From Rhabdothermincola_A sp041688815 (GTDB taxonomy: Bacteria; Actinomycetota; Acidimicrobiia; Acidimicrobiales; Acidimicrobilacustridaceae), in assembly GCA_041688815.1 (NCBI GenBank), contig JBDNHK010000006.1:1-64000 (forward strand): a DNA stretch of 64,000 nucleotides, given 5' to 3'. Under the pieces are notes generated by a model. That model did no database searches. It saw only the letters and a program-made list of their open reading frames with translations, and was not told the origin of the DNA. Shown here one piece after another: positions 47,821-55,688 of the stretch (positions are counted from its first letter, which is position 1; every line of letters starts with the position of its first letter). A program made the translations under genes and the position numbers.

Positions 47821-48780
47821 ATGACCCGTTCCGAGATCCTCACCCGCCGTCGCCGGCCCCTTGTCGCGATGGCCGTCGCCGTCGCCTTCATCCTCCTGGC
47901 TGCGGCGTGTGGCAGCGATTCCTCGTCATCGTCCACGGCCACCACCAAGGCCACCGTCCCCTCGGGGCCCGCAGTGGCCATCGGGGCTCAGGACTTCCCC
48001 GAGAGCCTGGTCCTGTCGGAGGTCTACAAGCAGGCCTTCGCGGCCGCCGGGTACTCAACGGGTGTGCAGGAGGTCGGTGGTTTTCGTGACCTCCTCTACG
48101 GGGCGTTCGGTACCGGCGACGTGAACTTCGCCTTGGAGTACGCCGGCTCGATGCTGAACTATCTCGCCAAGCCCGAGAAGCCGGCTGGGAGCGACGTGAA
48201 CGCGAACGTGAGCCAGGCAACGGTCTTGCTGACCCCGAAGAAGATCGTGGTGGCCAAGCCCAGCTCGGCCGTCAACACCAATGCGTTCGTCATGACCAAG
48301 GCCCGCAGTGAGGAGTTGGGGATCACCACCCTCAGCGATCTCGCCGCCAAGGGGGCGTCGTTGAAGCTCGGTGCCCCATCGGATTGCGAGACGAACCCGT
48401 TCTGTCTCCCGGGACTGAAGTCGGTCTACGGCGTCGATCTCTCGGCCAACCTCGTGGCGCTCGACGACGGCCGGGCCGATGCCCTCGTCGGGAAGCAGTT
48501 CGACGTGGCCGTGCTGTTCTCCACCGATCCGCCGCTGGCCGGCAACGACTTCGTGGTCCTGACCGACGACAAGAAGCTGCTGCCCGCGGACAACATCGTC
48601 CCGGTCATGGCCCAAGCCCTCGTCGACGCCTACGGCCAGTCCTTCGTGGACCTGGTCAACAAGGTCTCTGCCGCGCTCACGACGGCGACCGTCACCGAGA
48701 TGAACAAGGCCTACGTCGTCGACAAGGAGGACGCATCGACGGTGGCCTCGAACTTCTTGAAGGCCAACGGCTTGGCTTGA
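47821..48780 (+). CDS. osmoprotectant-binding lipoprotein (OpuAC/ProX-like)
   Basis: 319-aa ABC substrate-binding lipoprotein. Lipobox LAAAC (Cys30) is followed by a Ser/Thr linker and the mature domain AIGAQDFPESLVLSEVYKQAF. YAGSMLNYLAKP, with KIVVAKPSSAVN and CLPGLKSVYGVDL, is in the style of quaternary-amine binding proteins. The ATG at 47821 has AAGGAAAT upstream. It delivers glycine betaine, choline or a similar compound to the two permeases. Confidence 0.9.
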   Translation: MTRSEILTRRRRPLVAMAVAVAFILLAAACGSDSSSSSTATTKATVPSGPAVAIGAQDFPESLVLSEVYKQAFAAAGYSTGVQEVGGFRDLLYGAFGTGDVNFALEYAGSMLNYLAKPEKPAGSDVNANVSQATVLLTPKKIVVAKPSSAVNTNAFVMTKARSEELGITTLSDLAAKGASLKLGAPSDCETNPFCLPGLKSVYGVDLSANLVALDDGRADALVGKQFDVAVLFSTDPPLAGNDFVVLTDDKKLLPADNIVPVMAQALVDAYGQSFVDLVNKVSAALTTATVTEMNKAYVVDKEDASTVASNFLKANGLA

Positions 48781-48836
48781 TCGGATCAGGACGTCGTCTG
48801 ACCCGAGGGAGTTGACGAGGGTGTCAGTGAGTCGTA

Positions 48837-48876
48837 GGGTCTGTGACGGGTGTCATATGACGTTCGTCCCAGACCC
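48837..48876 (+). terminator. imperfect hairpin, candidate terminator of the osmoprotectant operon
   Basis: gggtctgtgacg and cgtcccagaccc pair with one mismatch around a core containing gtcatatgac, 57 bp after the stop of the binding-protein gene, and ttct follows. It is weaker than the hairpin at 48932. Confidence 0.4.
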
Positions 48877-48931
48877 TTCTCGGCGTGCGTGCCCCGCCAG
48901 AAGACGTCAGGCGGAATGAGGCCCCCAGGGA

Positions 48932-48966
48932 CACGGGCCCCGGTCGCATTGCGGCCGGGGCCCGTG
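48932..48966. terminator. strong 16-bp GC-rich hairpin
   Basis: cacgggccccgg and ccggggcccgtg form a perfect 12-bp stem, extended by cgc/gcg and one wobble to 16 bp with a 3-nt loop. There is no U tract, as is common for actinobacterial terminators. Two further small hairpins follow (48982-48998 and 49021-49035). Confidence 0.6.
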
Positions 48967-49039
48967 CTCGGGGCGTCAGGACCAGGCGTCGCGCCTGGGC
49001 CTTCCGGCCGAGGCTTCGTGCCCGCTGTCGGCGGGCCTG

Positions 49040-49091
49040 GTCATTGACTGAGTTCATTGACCGAGTTCGTTGACCGGTTTTGTTGAGGCGG
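49040..49091. repeat. four 13-bp direct repeats upstream of a binding-lipoprotein gene
   Basis: Units gtcattgactgag, ttcattgaccgag, ttcgttgaccggt and tttgttgaggcgg follow each other with an exact 13-bp period. They are joined to a ggcggt-ca-accgcc inverted repeat (49087-49100), 110-170 bp before the start at 49213. Likely regulator-binding iterons or stacked TTGACC promoter elements. The remainder of 48781-49212 shows no coding potential I can support. Confidence 0.65.
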
Positions 49092-49212
49092 TCAACCGCC
49101 GCCTAGGTTCTGCGGCCGTGACGTTCGTCTCGGCGACGTCGCCGCCGGGAGCCCCCGCCCCCGGTGCTGGCGAGCCGGACCCTCACCGGGCCGGCCCGAA
49201 CTTGGGAGTTTC

Positions 49213-50613
49213 ATGAATCACAAGCGTCTGCGCTGGCTCGGTGTCGTTGCCGTGCTCGGCCTTTTGCTCGCGGCCTGCAGCAGCAGCCGGAGTGAGGACA
49301 CCTCGGCCCCGTCGACGTCGGCCGATGCCGGCGAGAGCGGTGCGACCAGCGGTTTCGGCGACCTCGCCACCCCGTGTGGTCCGGCCGCGGGCACCAACGT
49401 CGCGACCGGCGACCAGGGCATCACCGCGGATTCGATCACCATCGGGTACGGCGACGACGCCGGCTTCACGGGCTCGCCGGGCCTCAACAAGCAGATGTCC
49501 GATGCCGTCTCGGCCATGATCGACTGGTGCAACCAGCAGGGCGGCATCAACGGTCGCGAGGTGGTCGGCAACTACTACGACGCCAAGATCACCGAGGCCA
49601 ACAACGTCATGACCGAGGCCTGCGCCCAGGTCTTCATGCTCGTCGGCCAGGGCTGGGCCCTCGACGGCACCGCCGAGCAGACCCGCGTGAGCTGCCAGCT
49701 CCCACAGGTGCCCGGTTACAACGTCAGCTCCACCGTGGCCCACGGACCGCTGAGCTACCAGCCGGTCCCGAACCCGGTCGACGTGACGCCCGTCGGCCAG
49801 GCCTACCTACTGGCGGAGAAGTACCCGCAGCAGGTCAAGAAGGCCGCCGTCGTCTTCGGCGACTTCGCGGCGACGCGTGAGTCGACCGAGAAGGCACTGG
49901 CCACCTACCCGGCCGCCGGTTGGCAGTTCATCTCCGACTGCGAGCAGACCTACCCGATCGCCGGGGCGGTCCAGTGGGCCCCCTACGTCCAGAAGCTGAA
50001 GGACTGCGGGGCCGAGTTCGTGTACTTCTCGGGTTCACCGATCCCGAACTTCCAGAACTTCCTCGATGCGGCCGCGCAGGCCGACTACAAGCCGCTGTGG
50101 CTCACCGACTCGAACTTCTACGACGAGACCTTCGTCTCCTCGAACACGGCGGGCAACGCCGACAACGTGTACATGCGCCTGGCCTTCGTGCCCTTCGAGC
50201 AGGCCAGCAAGAACAAGGCCACGCAGCAGTATCTCGACCTGATCGAGAAGAGCGGGGGCAGCCCGGCGCTGCTCGGGGCTCAGGCCACGTCGGCCTTCCT
50301 GCTGTGGGCGACCGCGGCCAAGGAGTGCGGTACCGACCTCACCCGCCAGTGCGTCCTCGACAATGTCTCCAAGGTGACGAAGTGGACCGGCGGCGGTCTG
50401 CACGCCGAGTCCAATCCCGGCCAGAACCTCCCGCCCGACTGCGTCATGGTGCTGCAGATGCAGGGCCTTTCGTACGTCCAGACGCTGCCCCAGCCGGCGG
50501 GCGAATTCTCCTGCGACCCGAAGTACGTGGCCACGGTGGCGCCGTCGACTCCCTCGGTCGCGTCCGCCAAGTTGGACACCGATCGGATCTCGACGGCGTA
50601 CACCGGCGGCTGA
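49213..50613 (+). CDS. branched-chain-type ABC substrate-binding lipoprotein (Peripla_BP_6)
   Basis: 466-aa periplasmic-binding-fold lipoprotein. Lipobox LLAAC (Cys22), then QGITADSITIGYGDDAGFTG at the start of the mature domain, DWCNQQGGINGREVVGNYYDAKI, the second-lobe segment KKAAVVFGDFAATRESTEKAL, and CGAEFVYFSGSPIPNFQNFLDAA. This resembles LivJ/amide-binding proteins. No permease or ATPase lies beside it, so it is an orphan. ATG 49213 follows GGGAG. Followed by a strong hairpin at 50661. Confidence 0.88.
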   Translation: MNHKRLRWLGVVAVLGLLLAACSSSRSEDTSAPSTSADAGESGATSGFGDLATPCGPAAGTNVATGDQGITADSITIGYGDDAGFTGSPGLNKQMSDAVSAMIDWCNQQGGINGREVVGNYYDAKITEANNVMTEACAQVFMLVGQGWALDGTAEQTRVSCQLPQVPGYNVSSTVAHGPLSYQPVPNPVDVTPVGQAYLLAEKYPQQVKKAAVVFGDFAATRESTEKALATYPAAGWQFISDCEQTYPIAGAVQWAPYVQKLKDCGAEFVYFSGSPIPNFQNFLDAAAQADYKPLWLTDSNFYDETFVSSNTAGNADNVYMRLAFVPFEQASKNKATQQYLDLIEKSGGSPALLGAQATSAFLLWATAAKECGTDLTRQCVLDNVSKVTKWTGGGLHAESNPGQNLPPDCVMVLQMQGLSYVQTLPQPAGEFSCDPKYVATVAPSTPSVASAKLDTDRISTAYTGG

Positions 50614-50660
50614 CGCCCGATCGATCGATCGATCCGCAGGGGGAGATCGCCTCGACCGTC

Positions 50661-50694
50661 ACGGGGCCTCGGTGGTTCGCCACCGGGGCCCCGT
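50661..50694. terminator. 15-bp hairpin with UUCG loop, bidirectional terminator
   Basis: acggggcctcggtgg-ttcg-ccaccggggccccgt pairs over 15 bp with a single G-U wobble and a TTCG tetraloop. It lies between the convergent binding-protein gene (stop 50613) and the crotonase gene (stop 50706) and suits termination of both. Confidence 0.75.
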
Positions 50695-50705
50695 CGCGAC
50701 TGGAC

Positions 50706-51497
50706 TCAGCCGCGACCGAGACGGCGGGAGTAGGTCGCCATGTAGTCGCGGACCTCTGGGGTGAGGATCCCGAGCTCCTGGTTTCGGTTCTCGAGGGCAA
50801 TGGCCGCGGCGGCGCTGGAGGCGTCGAGGTTGTGCCACAGCACCTCCTTGGTGCGTTGTAGCCCGTACGTGGTGTACGCGGCCATGCCTTCGGCCATCGT
50901 CACGGCGGAATCGACCAGGTCCGTATCGGGCACGACCCGCGACACGAGACCCATCCGTTCGGCCTCGGCGGCGTCGACGGTGCGTCCGGTCAGGATCATG
51001 TCGAAGGCGTGGGCGGCGCCGATGAGGCGCGGCAAGAAGTAGGTGATGCCGATGTCGGTGCCGGTGAGCCCGGTGCGGATGAACGCCGAGCAGAACGACG
51101 CCGACATCGAGGCGATCCTGAGGTCGCAGGCCGCGGCGAGAGCCAGCCCTCCCCCGTAGGCGGGTCCGTTGACGGCCGCCACCACCACCTGGGGCGTCTC
51201 GCGCAGGTGCAGGGTGAGGTCGGCGATGAACGCCTGCCCGGAGGTTCCGGCGTGGCGGCGCCGGTGGGTGCCCGGTTCGGGAGGGACGCCGGTGTCGCGT
51301 AGGTCGAGGCCGGCGCAGAAACCCCGGCCGGCACCGGTGAGCACGATCACCTTGGCCGTCTCGTCGGCGCTCAGGTCGTCGAGGGCATCGTGCAGGGCGG
51401 CGGTCATCTCGAAGTTGAGGGCGTTGAGCCGCTCGGGTCGGTTCAGCCGCAACACCCGTACCCCGTCGCTCACCGCGTCGATCTCGATCGTGTCCAC
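50706..51497 (-). CDS. enoyl-CoA hydratase/isomerase family protein
   Basis: 263-aa crotonase. VRVLRLNRPERLNALNFEM opens the fold; GAGRGFCAGLDLRDTG and NGPAYGGGLALAAACD give the oxyanion hole. FIRTGLTGTDIGITYFLPRLIG replaces the usual PExxxGxxPGxGG segment, so the standard catalytic Glu is not obvious. GTG 51497 follows GAGGGG. Downstream of the collapsed SDR and menC on the same strand. Confidence 0.9.
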   Translation of the reverse strand: MDTIEIDAVSDGVRVLRLNRPERLNALNFEMTAALHDALDDLSADETAKVIVLTGAGRGFCAGLDLRDTGVPPEPGTHRRRHAGTSGQAFIADLTLHLRETPQVVVAAVNGPAYGGGLALAAACDLRIASMSASFCSAFIRTGLTGTDIGITYFLPRLIGAAHAFDMILTGRTVDAAEAERMGLVSRVVPDTDLVDSAVTMAEGMAAYTTYGLQRTKEVLWHNLDASSAAAAIALENRNQELGILTPEVRDYMATYSRRLGRG

Positions 51498-51554
51498 TGT
51501 TTCCCCTCGTCGTGGCGTGCGATGCAGCGTAGGTGGGGGACGGTGGTGGGCGGC

Positions 51555-51673
51555 TCAGATCACCAGGCCCATGGCGCCGCCGACGGCGAGGATCTGCCCC
51601 GTCACGTGGTCACGGCCTCCCCGATGGCGCTCGACGAGCCGGTGACCACGACGACCTTGTTGGTCAGCTCCGC
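51555..51673 (-). pseudogene. remnant of an SDR gene: N and C termini joined by internal deletion
   Basis: Reading leftward just after the menC stop, one frame gives ELTNKVVVVTGSSSAIGEAV, the unmistakable start of a short-chain dehydrogenase with its TGxxxxIG motif. About 20 codons later the text switches to HVTGQILAVGGAMGLVI, the typical SDR C terminus, in another frame, with the junction near 51604-51612. About 200 codons of core, including Tyr and Lys, are missing. No start codon is visible (gcggag at the expected place). It is not functional as it stands. Confidence 0.75.
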
Positions 51674-52857
51674 CGGGGTCTCGTTCCGCCAGGTGAAGCG
51701 ATGACGGTTTCGACGTGGCGGGTGAGGCGGGCGAGGCCGGCCGGATCGACGGTCGCCCCGATTCCCGGCGCGGACGGGACCAGAAAACGGATCGGACCGG
51801 TCTGGACGATGGCGCGGCGCGCGTCGGTGACGTCGTCGGTGAAGAAGCGGTCGGTGGCCGAGATGTCGCCGGGCAGGGTGCAGGCGGGGTGAGCGGCCAG
51901 GGCCAGGTTGGCCGCTCGGCCGAATCCGCCGTCGAGCATTCCGCCGATGTAGGCCGCGACTCCATTGCCAAGACAATGATCGAGGACCTCGGCCGCGCCG
52001 AGCCAGCTCCCGTACCGGGGGGCCTTGACGCACACCACCGAACAGGCGCCCATGTCGAGGGCCTGGGCGGTCAGGGCCATGGACGACAACGACTCGTCGA
52101 GACATATCGGGGTGCGCATGCGGCGGGCGAGCTCCGCATGGTCCAGGAGGGCGTCGGGGGCCAGAGGCTGCTCGATGCCGGCCAGGTCCACCCCGTCGAG
52201 GTCGAGCAGGCGACGGGCGTCGTCGGGAGCACCCGGTTCGGCGTCGAGTCGGTAGGCGCCGTTGGCGTCGACGAGGAGCACGGTGTCGGGGCCGGCGGCG
52301 TCGCGTGCCGCCCGGGCGTGGTCGACGTCGAGGCCGGGTGCGATCTTGATCTTCACTCTGGCGTAGCCCTGCGCCACCCGCCTCCCCACCTCCTCGGCCA
52401 GGGCCGAGGGGGATTCGCGGAGGCCGATGGCCACGCCGCCGGGCACATCGACGAAGCGCCCCGGTCCGGCCACGAGCCTTTGGGCCAGCGTCGAGCCCCT
52501 GCGCCGGCCCTCGGCGTCGAGCACGGCCAGCTCGAGCGCCGCTTTGGCCATCGGGTGGCCCACCACGTCGCCGAGGACCGCGGCCACGTCCTCGGCCCCG
52601 AGGCCGGTCGAGTCGCCGGCGGCCCCGGACAGCAGGCGGGGAACAAGGTGGTCGCGCAGGACGGCGATCGCTCCGTCCGCGTACTCCGAGGTGTAGGTGG
52701 GCTCGGCCAGCGCCGCGCACTCGCCCCATCCCTCGCCGTCGGGCCCGAGTACCCGCACCAGCACCAGTGGCCGCTCGCTGACGGTGCCGTGGGCGGTGGT
52801 GAAGGGCTCGACGAGGGGGAGGGCGGCTACCCGGAGCTCGACCGCGTCGATCCTCAT
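51664..52857 (-). CDS. menC: o-succinylbenzoate synthase
   Basis: 397-aa enolase-superfamily enzyme of menaquinone synthesis that dehydrates SHCHC to o-succinylbenzoate. The N-terminal capping domain (RVAALPLVEPFTTAHGTVSERP) precedes the barrel. The catalytic KIKIAPG gives the KxK pair. Metal ligands are VDANGAY, GIEQPL and CLDESL, the second Lys is in CVKAPRYGS, and the 20s-loop-type GGMLDGGFGRAANLALAAH matches OSBS/NSAR proteins. N-acylamino-acid racemase activity is an alternative in this family. ATG 52857, divergent from msrA (76 bp). Confidence 0.88.
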   Translation of the reverse strand: MRIDAVELRVAALPLVEPFTTAHGTVSERPLVLVRVLGPDGEGWGECAALAEPTYTSEYADGAIAVLRDHLVPRLLSGAAGDSTGLGAEDVAAVLGDVVGHPMAKAALELAVLDAEGRRRGSTLAQRLVAGPGRFVDVPGGVAIGLRESPSALAEEVGRRVAQGYARVKIKIAPGLDVDHARAARDAAGPDTVLLVDANGAYRLDAEPGAPDDARRLLDLDGVDLAGIEQPLAPDALLDHAELARRMRTPICLDESLSSMALTAQALDMGACSVVCVKAPRYGSWLGAAEVLDHCLGNGVAAYIGGMLDGGFGRAANLALAAHPACTLPGDISATDRFFTDDVTDARRAIVQTGPIRFLVPSAPGIGATVDPAGLARLTRHVETVIASPGGTRPRRS

Positions 52858-52933
52858 GAGCGGAGGTTACGGCCCGCGAACGCTACGGTCCCCGCTCGTG
52901 TCGGCGACAGGGTGGGCCGGTACCGTGATGGCC

Positions 52934-53587
52934 ATGTTCTTCGGACTCAGGAAGTCAGAGATGATCGCCCCCGAGTCGGCCTTGCCGGGCCGACCCACGC
53001 CCATCGCCACGCCTGGTGCGCATGCCGTGCTCGGTACCTCGATGGCCCCACCGTTTCCGGAGGGCCTCCAGCCGGTCCAGTTCGCCATGGGCTGCTTCTG
53101 GGGGGCCGAGCGGCTGTTCTGGACGCTCGACGGCGTGTACACCACCGCCGTCGGCTACGCCGGTGGGTTCACGCCCAACCCCACCTACGAGGAGACCTGT
53201 TCGGGGCGGACCGGCCACACCGAGGCTGTCCTGGTGGTGTTCGATCCGACTGTGGTGTCCTTCGGCCGCCTCCTCCAGGTCTTCTGGGAGGGGCACGACC
53301 CCACGCAGGGCTACCAGCAGGGCAACGACGTCGGTACGCAGTACCGGTCGGCGATCTACACCTCCGACGACGCCCAGCTCGCCGAGACCCTCGCCAGCCG
53401 CGAGCGTTTCCAGGAGGTGCTCACCAGGGCGCGTTTCGACGAGATCACCACCGAGATCGCACCGGCGGGCCCGTTCTTCTACGCCGAGGACTATCACCAG
53501 CAGTACCTGCACAAGGTCCCGAACGGGTACTGCGGTCTCGGTGGCACCGGGCTCTCGTGCCCGGTCGGTGTGGCCCGGGCCGAGTGA
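52934..53587 (+). CDS. msrA: peptide-methionine (S)-S-oxide reductase
   Basis: 217-aa MsrA. MFFGLRKSEMIAPESALPGR is the actinobacterial N terminus (chosen start 52934; ATG 52928 possible). The active site GCFWGAER has Cys54. GYAGGFTPNPTYEETCSGRTGHTEAV is conserved, and YHQQYLHKVPNGYCG with later Cys residues supplies resolving cysteines. It reduces methionine sulfoxide in proteins using thioredoxin. The stop overlaps the GTG of the FAD enzyme by 4 bp, suggesting a joint oxidative-stress role. Confidence 0.93.
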   Translation: MFFGLRKSEMIAPESALPGRPTPIATPGAHAVLGTSMAPPFPEGLQPVQFAMGCFWGAERLFWTLDGVYTTAVGYAGGFTPNPTYEETCSGRTGHTEAVLVVFDPTVVSFGRLLQVFWEGHDPTQGYQQGNDVGTQYRSAIYTSDDAQLAETLASRERFQEVLTRARFDEITTEIAPAGPFFYAEDYHQQYLHKVPNGYCGLGGTGLSCPVGVARAE

Positions 53588-54615
53588 CGCCGGGAGGCCC
53601 CGATGCCACCACCGAGGTGGTGGTCGTCGGGGCGGGCATCGCCGGGCTGATGGCGGCCCGCACGTTGTCCGCCGCCGGTGCGAAGGTCGTGGTGCTCGAC
53701 AAGGGCCGCGCCGTGGGGGGGCGTATGGCCACCCGACGGCTCGGCGACGCGGTGTGCGACCACGGGGCCCAGTTCTTCACCACCCCCGGCGACGAGTTGG
53801 GCGCCCTGGCGGCCGAATGGACCGAAGCAGGGGTCATCGAGCCGTGGTTTGGCGGTCGGCTCGAGCCGGACGGGTCGGTGCAGGCCGACGGCCATCCGCG
53901 ATGGCGGGGCCGGTCCGGCATGACGGCGGTGGCCAAGCACCTGGCTGCGGGCCTCGACGTGCGTACCGGCCAACGGGTCTCGGCGCTGGTCGCCGATCCC
54001 ACCGGAACGGCCGGGCGCTGGCGGATCGAGATCGACGGAGCTGACCCTCTCCAGGCTCGGTCGCTGGTGCTCACCGCGCCGGTGCCTCAGACGCTGGCGC
54101 TGCTCGAAGCCGGAGGGGCGGAGCTCGATCCGGTCGACGCCCACGAGCTCGGGGTGCTGGCGTATCACCCGTGCATCGCCGTCATGGCCCCGCTCGACGG
54201 CCCGTCGGGGTTGGCCGAGCCGGGCGCCTGGCGCCTGGACGCCGAACCCATCGAGTTCCTCGCCGACAACCAGATGAAGGGCATCTCCCCGGTCCCTGCT
54301 CTCACGGTGCACCTGGGGGTGGCCACCAGTGGGTCGTGGTGGGACCAGGACGATGTCGAGATCGTCGGTTGGGTGACCGAGGCCCTGCCGGCGCTGGCGG
54401 CGAACGTCGTGACCGCGGCGACCCAGGTGCATCGCTGGCGGTTCGCCCGGCCCGTCGAATGTCGGTCCGAGCCGACCCGATTGTTGCGAGACCTGCCGCC
54501 GGCGGCGATGGCCGGCGACATCTTCGGGGGGCCACTCGTGGGTGGGGCGGCCCGCTCGGGTGGGGCGGCGGGGCGCCTGCTCGCCGAGCGTCTCGTCATC
54601 GAACGCTCTTCGTAA
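53584..54615 (+). CDS. renalase-like FAD-dependent NAD(P)/amine oxidoreductase
   Basis: 343-aa flavoprotein. Dinucleotide motif VVVVGAGIAGLMAARTL, followed by VVLDKGRAVGGRMATRR, a signature shared with renalase and NAD(P)-binding protein families, then HGAQFFTT. The C-terminal motif GDIFGGPLVGGAARSGGAAGRLL binds the FAD pyrophosphate. In bacteria such enzymes oxidise misformed dihydro-NAD(P) isomers or related amines; the substrate here is inferred. GTG 53584 overlaps msrA. Confidence 0.85.
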   Translation: MTPGGPDATTEVVVVGAGIAGLMAARTLSAAGAKVVVLDKGRAVGGRMATRRLGDAVCDHGAQFFTTPGDELGALAAEWTEAGVIEPWFGGRLEPDGSVQADGHPRWRGRSGMTAVAKHLAAGLDVRTGQRVSALVADPTGTAGRWRIEIDGADPLQARSLVLTAPVPQTLALLEAGGAELDPVDAHELGVLAYHPCIAVMAPLDGPSGLAEPGAWRLDAEPIEFLADNQMKGISPVPALTVHLGVATSGSWWDQDDVEIVGWVTEALPALAANVVTAATQVHRWRFARPVECRSEPTRLLRDLPPAAMAGDIFGGPLVGGAARSGGAAGRLLAERLVIERSS

Positions 54616-54886
54616 TATTCACACCACTCAGCGCGCGAAACTGCGGCTGAGAGCCCAGCGCCGAGGGACCGCCGAAGCGGCCGTGGCGGTCGATCGCGGG
54701 GCCATTCGGGCGCCTGGGAGCGCCATGCCCGTAATCGTCGGAGTCGATGCGCCGGGGATGACGTGCCGAACGTCATGGTCAGAAATATTACAGCCAATGT
54801 TGCATTTCGGTGACAGAAACACCACAGTGGGCGGCTGTTTGTTGCAGTTCCAGCGCCGATCGTCGGCGTGGAAGGAGCCCCCCACC
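54616..54886 (+). promoter_or_regulatory. 271-bp structured leader upstream of the Rpf gene
   Basis: No coding potential is visible. Hairpin elements are ctcagc...gctgag (near 54629-54652) and accgcc...ggcggt (near 54667-54690), and a third gggcgcc...ggagcgcc hairpin lies near 54709-54725. A conspicuously AT-rich stretch (gaaatattacagcc near 54782) precedes the ribosome site GAAGGAG at 54871. Rpf genes of actinobacteria are often controlled by a c-di-AMP (ydaO) riboswitch. I cannot align the known core, so this is only a candidate cis-regulator. Confidence 0.35.
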
Positions 54887-55585
54887 ATGACCCCCACCCG
54901 CCAACGCCGCATCAGTCGGCCCCTCAAGGCCGCCGCCATCGGCACCCTGGCCCTGACCGCCGCGGTCGCCCTGCCCGCTTTCGCCCTCGATCGCGGCGCC
55001 GATACCGAACCGGTCGCCATCTCCACCACGGTCGCCGAGCAGGAAGCGGCGGCACGAGGCGCCACGGAGCGCTACCGGTTCGCCGCCACCGCCTACGAAG
55101 CGGAGCGCCAGCGTCTCGAGACCGAGGCCATCCTCGCCGCCATCGCCGCGCTCCCGCCCGAGGAGCAGTTCACCCTCCGGTTCAACGCCATGAGCGAGGC
55201 CGAGCGGGTCCAGACCTTCGAGTTCTTCGCCGGCCTCGAAGCCGCGGCCGAGGCCGAGCGCGCCACCCAGCGCGCCGCCGACGAGGCGGCCCGGGCCGAG
55301 CGGGCCTCTCGTTCCTCGGCCGTCACCACCTCCGGTGGGAACGGCGTGTGGGACACCATCGCCCGGTGCGAGAGCAGCGGCAACTGGTCGATGAACAGCG
55401 GCAACGGCTACTCCGGCGGCCTCCAGTTCCATCCCGGCACCTGGCGCTCGGCCGGCGGCACCGCCTACGCCCCTTACGCGTACCAGGCCACGCCGGCGCA
55501 GCAGATCGAGATCGCCGAGCGCGTCCTCGCCTCGCAGGGCTGGGGCGCCTGGCCGGCGTGTTCGCGCCGGGCCGGACTGCGCTGA
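54887..55585 (+). CDS. secreted resuscitation-promoting factor-like protein (Rpf domain)
   Basis: 232-aa exported protein. An N-terminal signal (Arg-rich then AAAIGTLALTAAVALPAFA) is followed by a long Ala/Glu/Arg helical linker (about 50-140). The C-terminal Rpf/transglycosylase domain is about residues 155-232: VWDTIARCESSGNWSMNSGN, GGLQFHPGTWRSAGG, and ASQGWGAWPACSRRAGLR. The catalytic Glu is in CESSG and the paired Cys residues form the domain disulfide. It is predicted to cleave peptidoglycan and wake dormant cells. A terminator follows at 55600. Confidence 0.9.
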   Translation: MTPTRQRRISRPLKAAAIGTLALTAAVALPAFALDRGADTEPVAISTTVAEQEAAARGATERYRFAATAYEAERQRLETEAILAAIAALPPEEQFTLRFNAMSEAERVQTFEFFAGLEAAAEAERATQRAADEAARAERASRSSAVTTSGGNGVWDTIARCESSGNWSMNSGNGYSGGLQFHPGTWRSAGGTAYAPYAYQATPAQQIEIAERVLASQGWGAWPACSRRAGLR

Positions 55586-55599
55586 CCCATCAGGACTCC

Positions 55600-55635
55600 C
55601 GAAGGCGGGTCCGGCTCCGGCCGGGCCCGCCTTCG
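55600..55635 (+). terminator. 15-bp hairpin terminator after the Rpf gene
   Basis: cgaaggcgggtccgg-ctccgg-ccgggcccgccttcg pairs over 15 bp with one G-U wobble and a 6-nt loop, 15 bp after the stop codon. It separates rpf from sodB. Confidence 0.8.
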
Positions 55636-55688
55636 TAGCGCTCCACTAGGGTCACGCCGCCACCCCCGATCAGAGAAAGGGATTTCTC

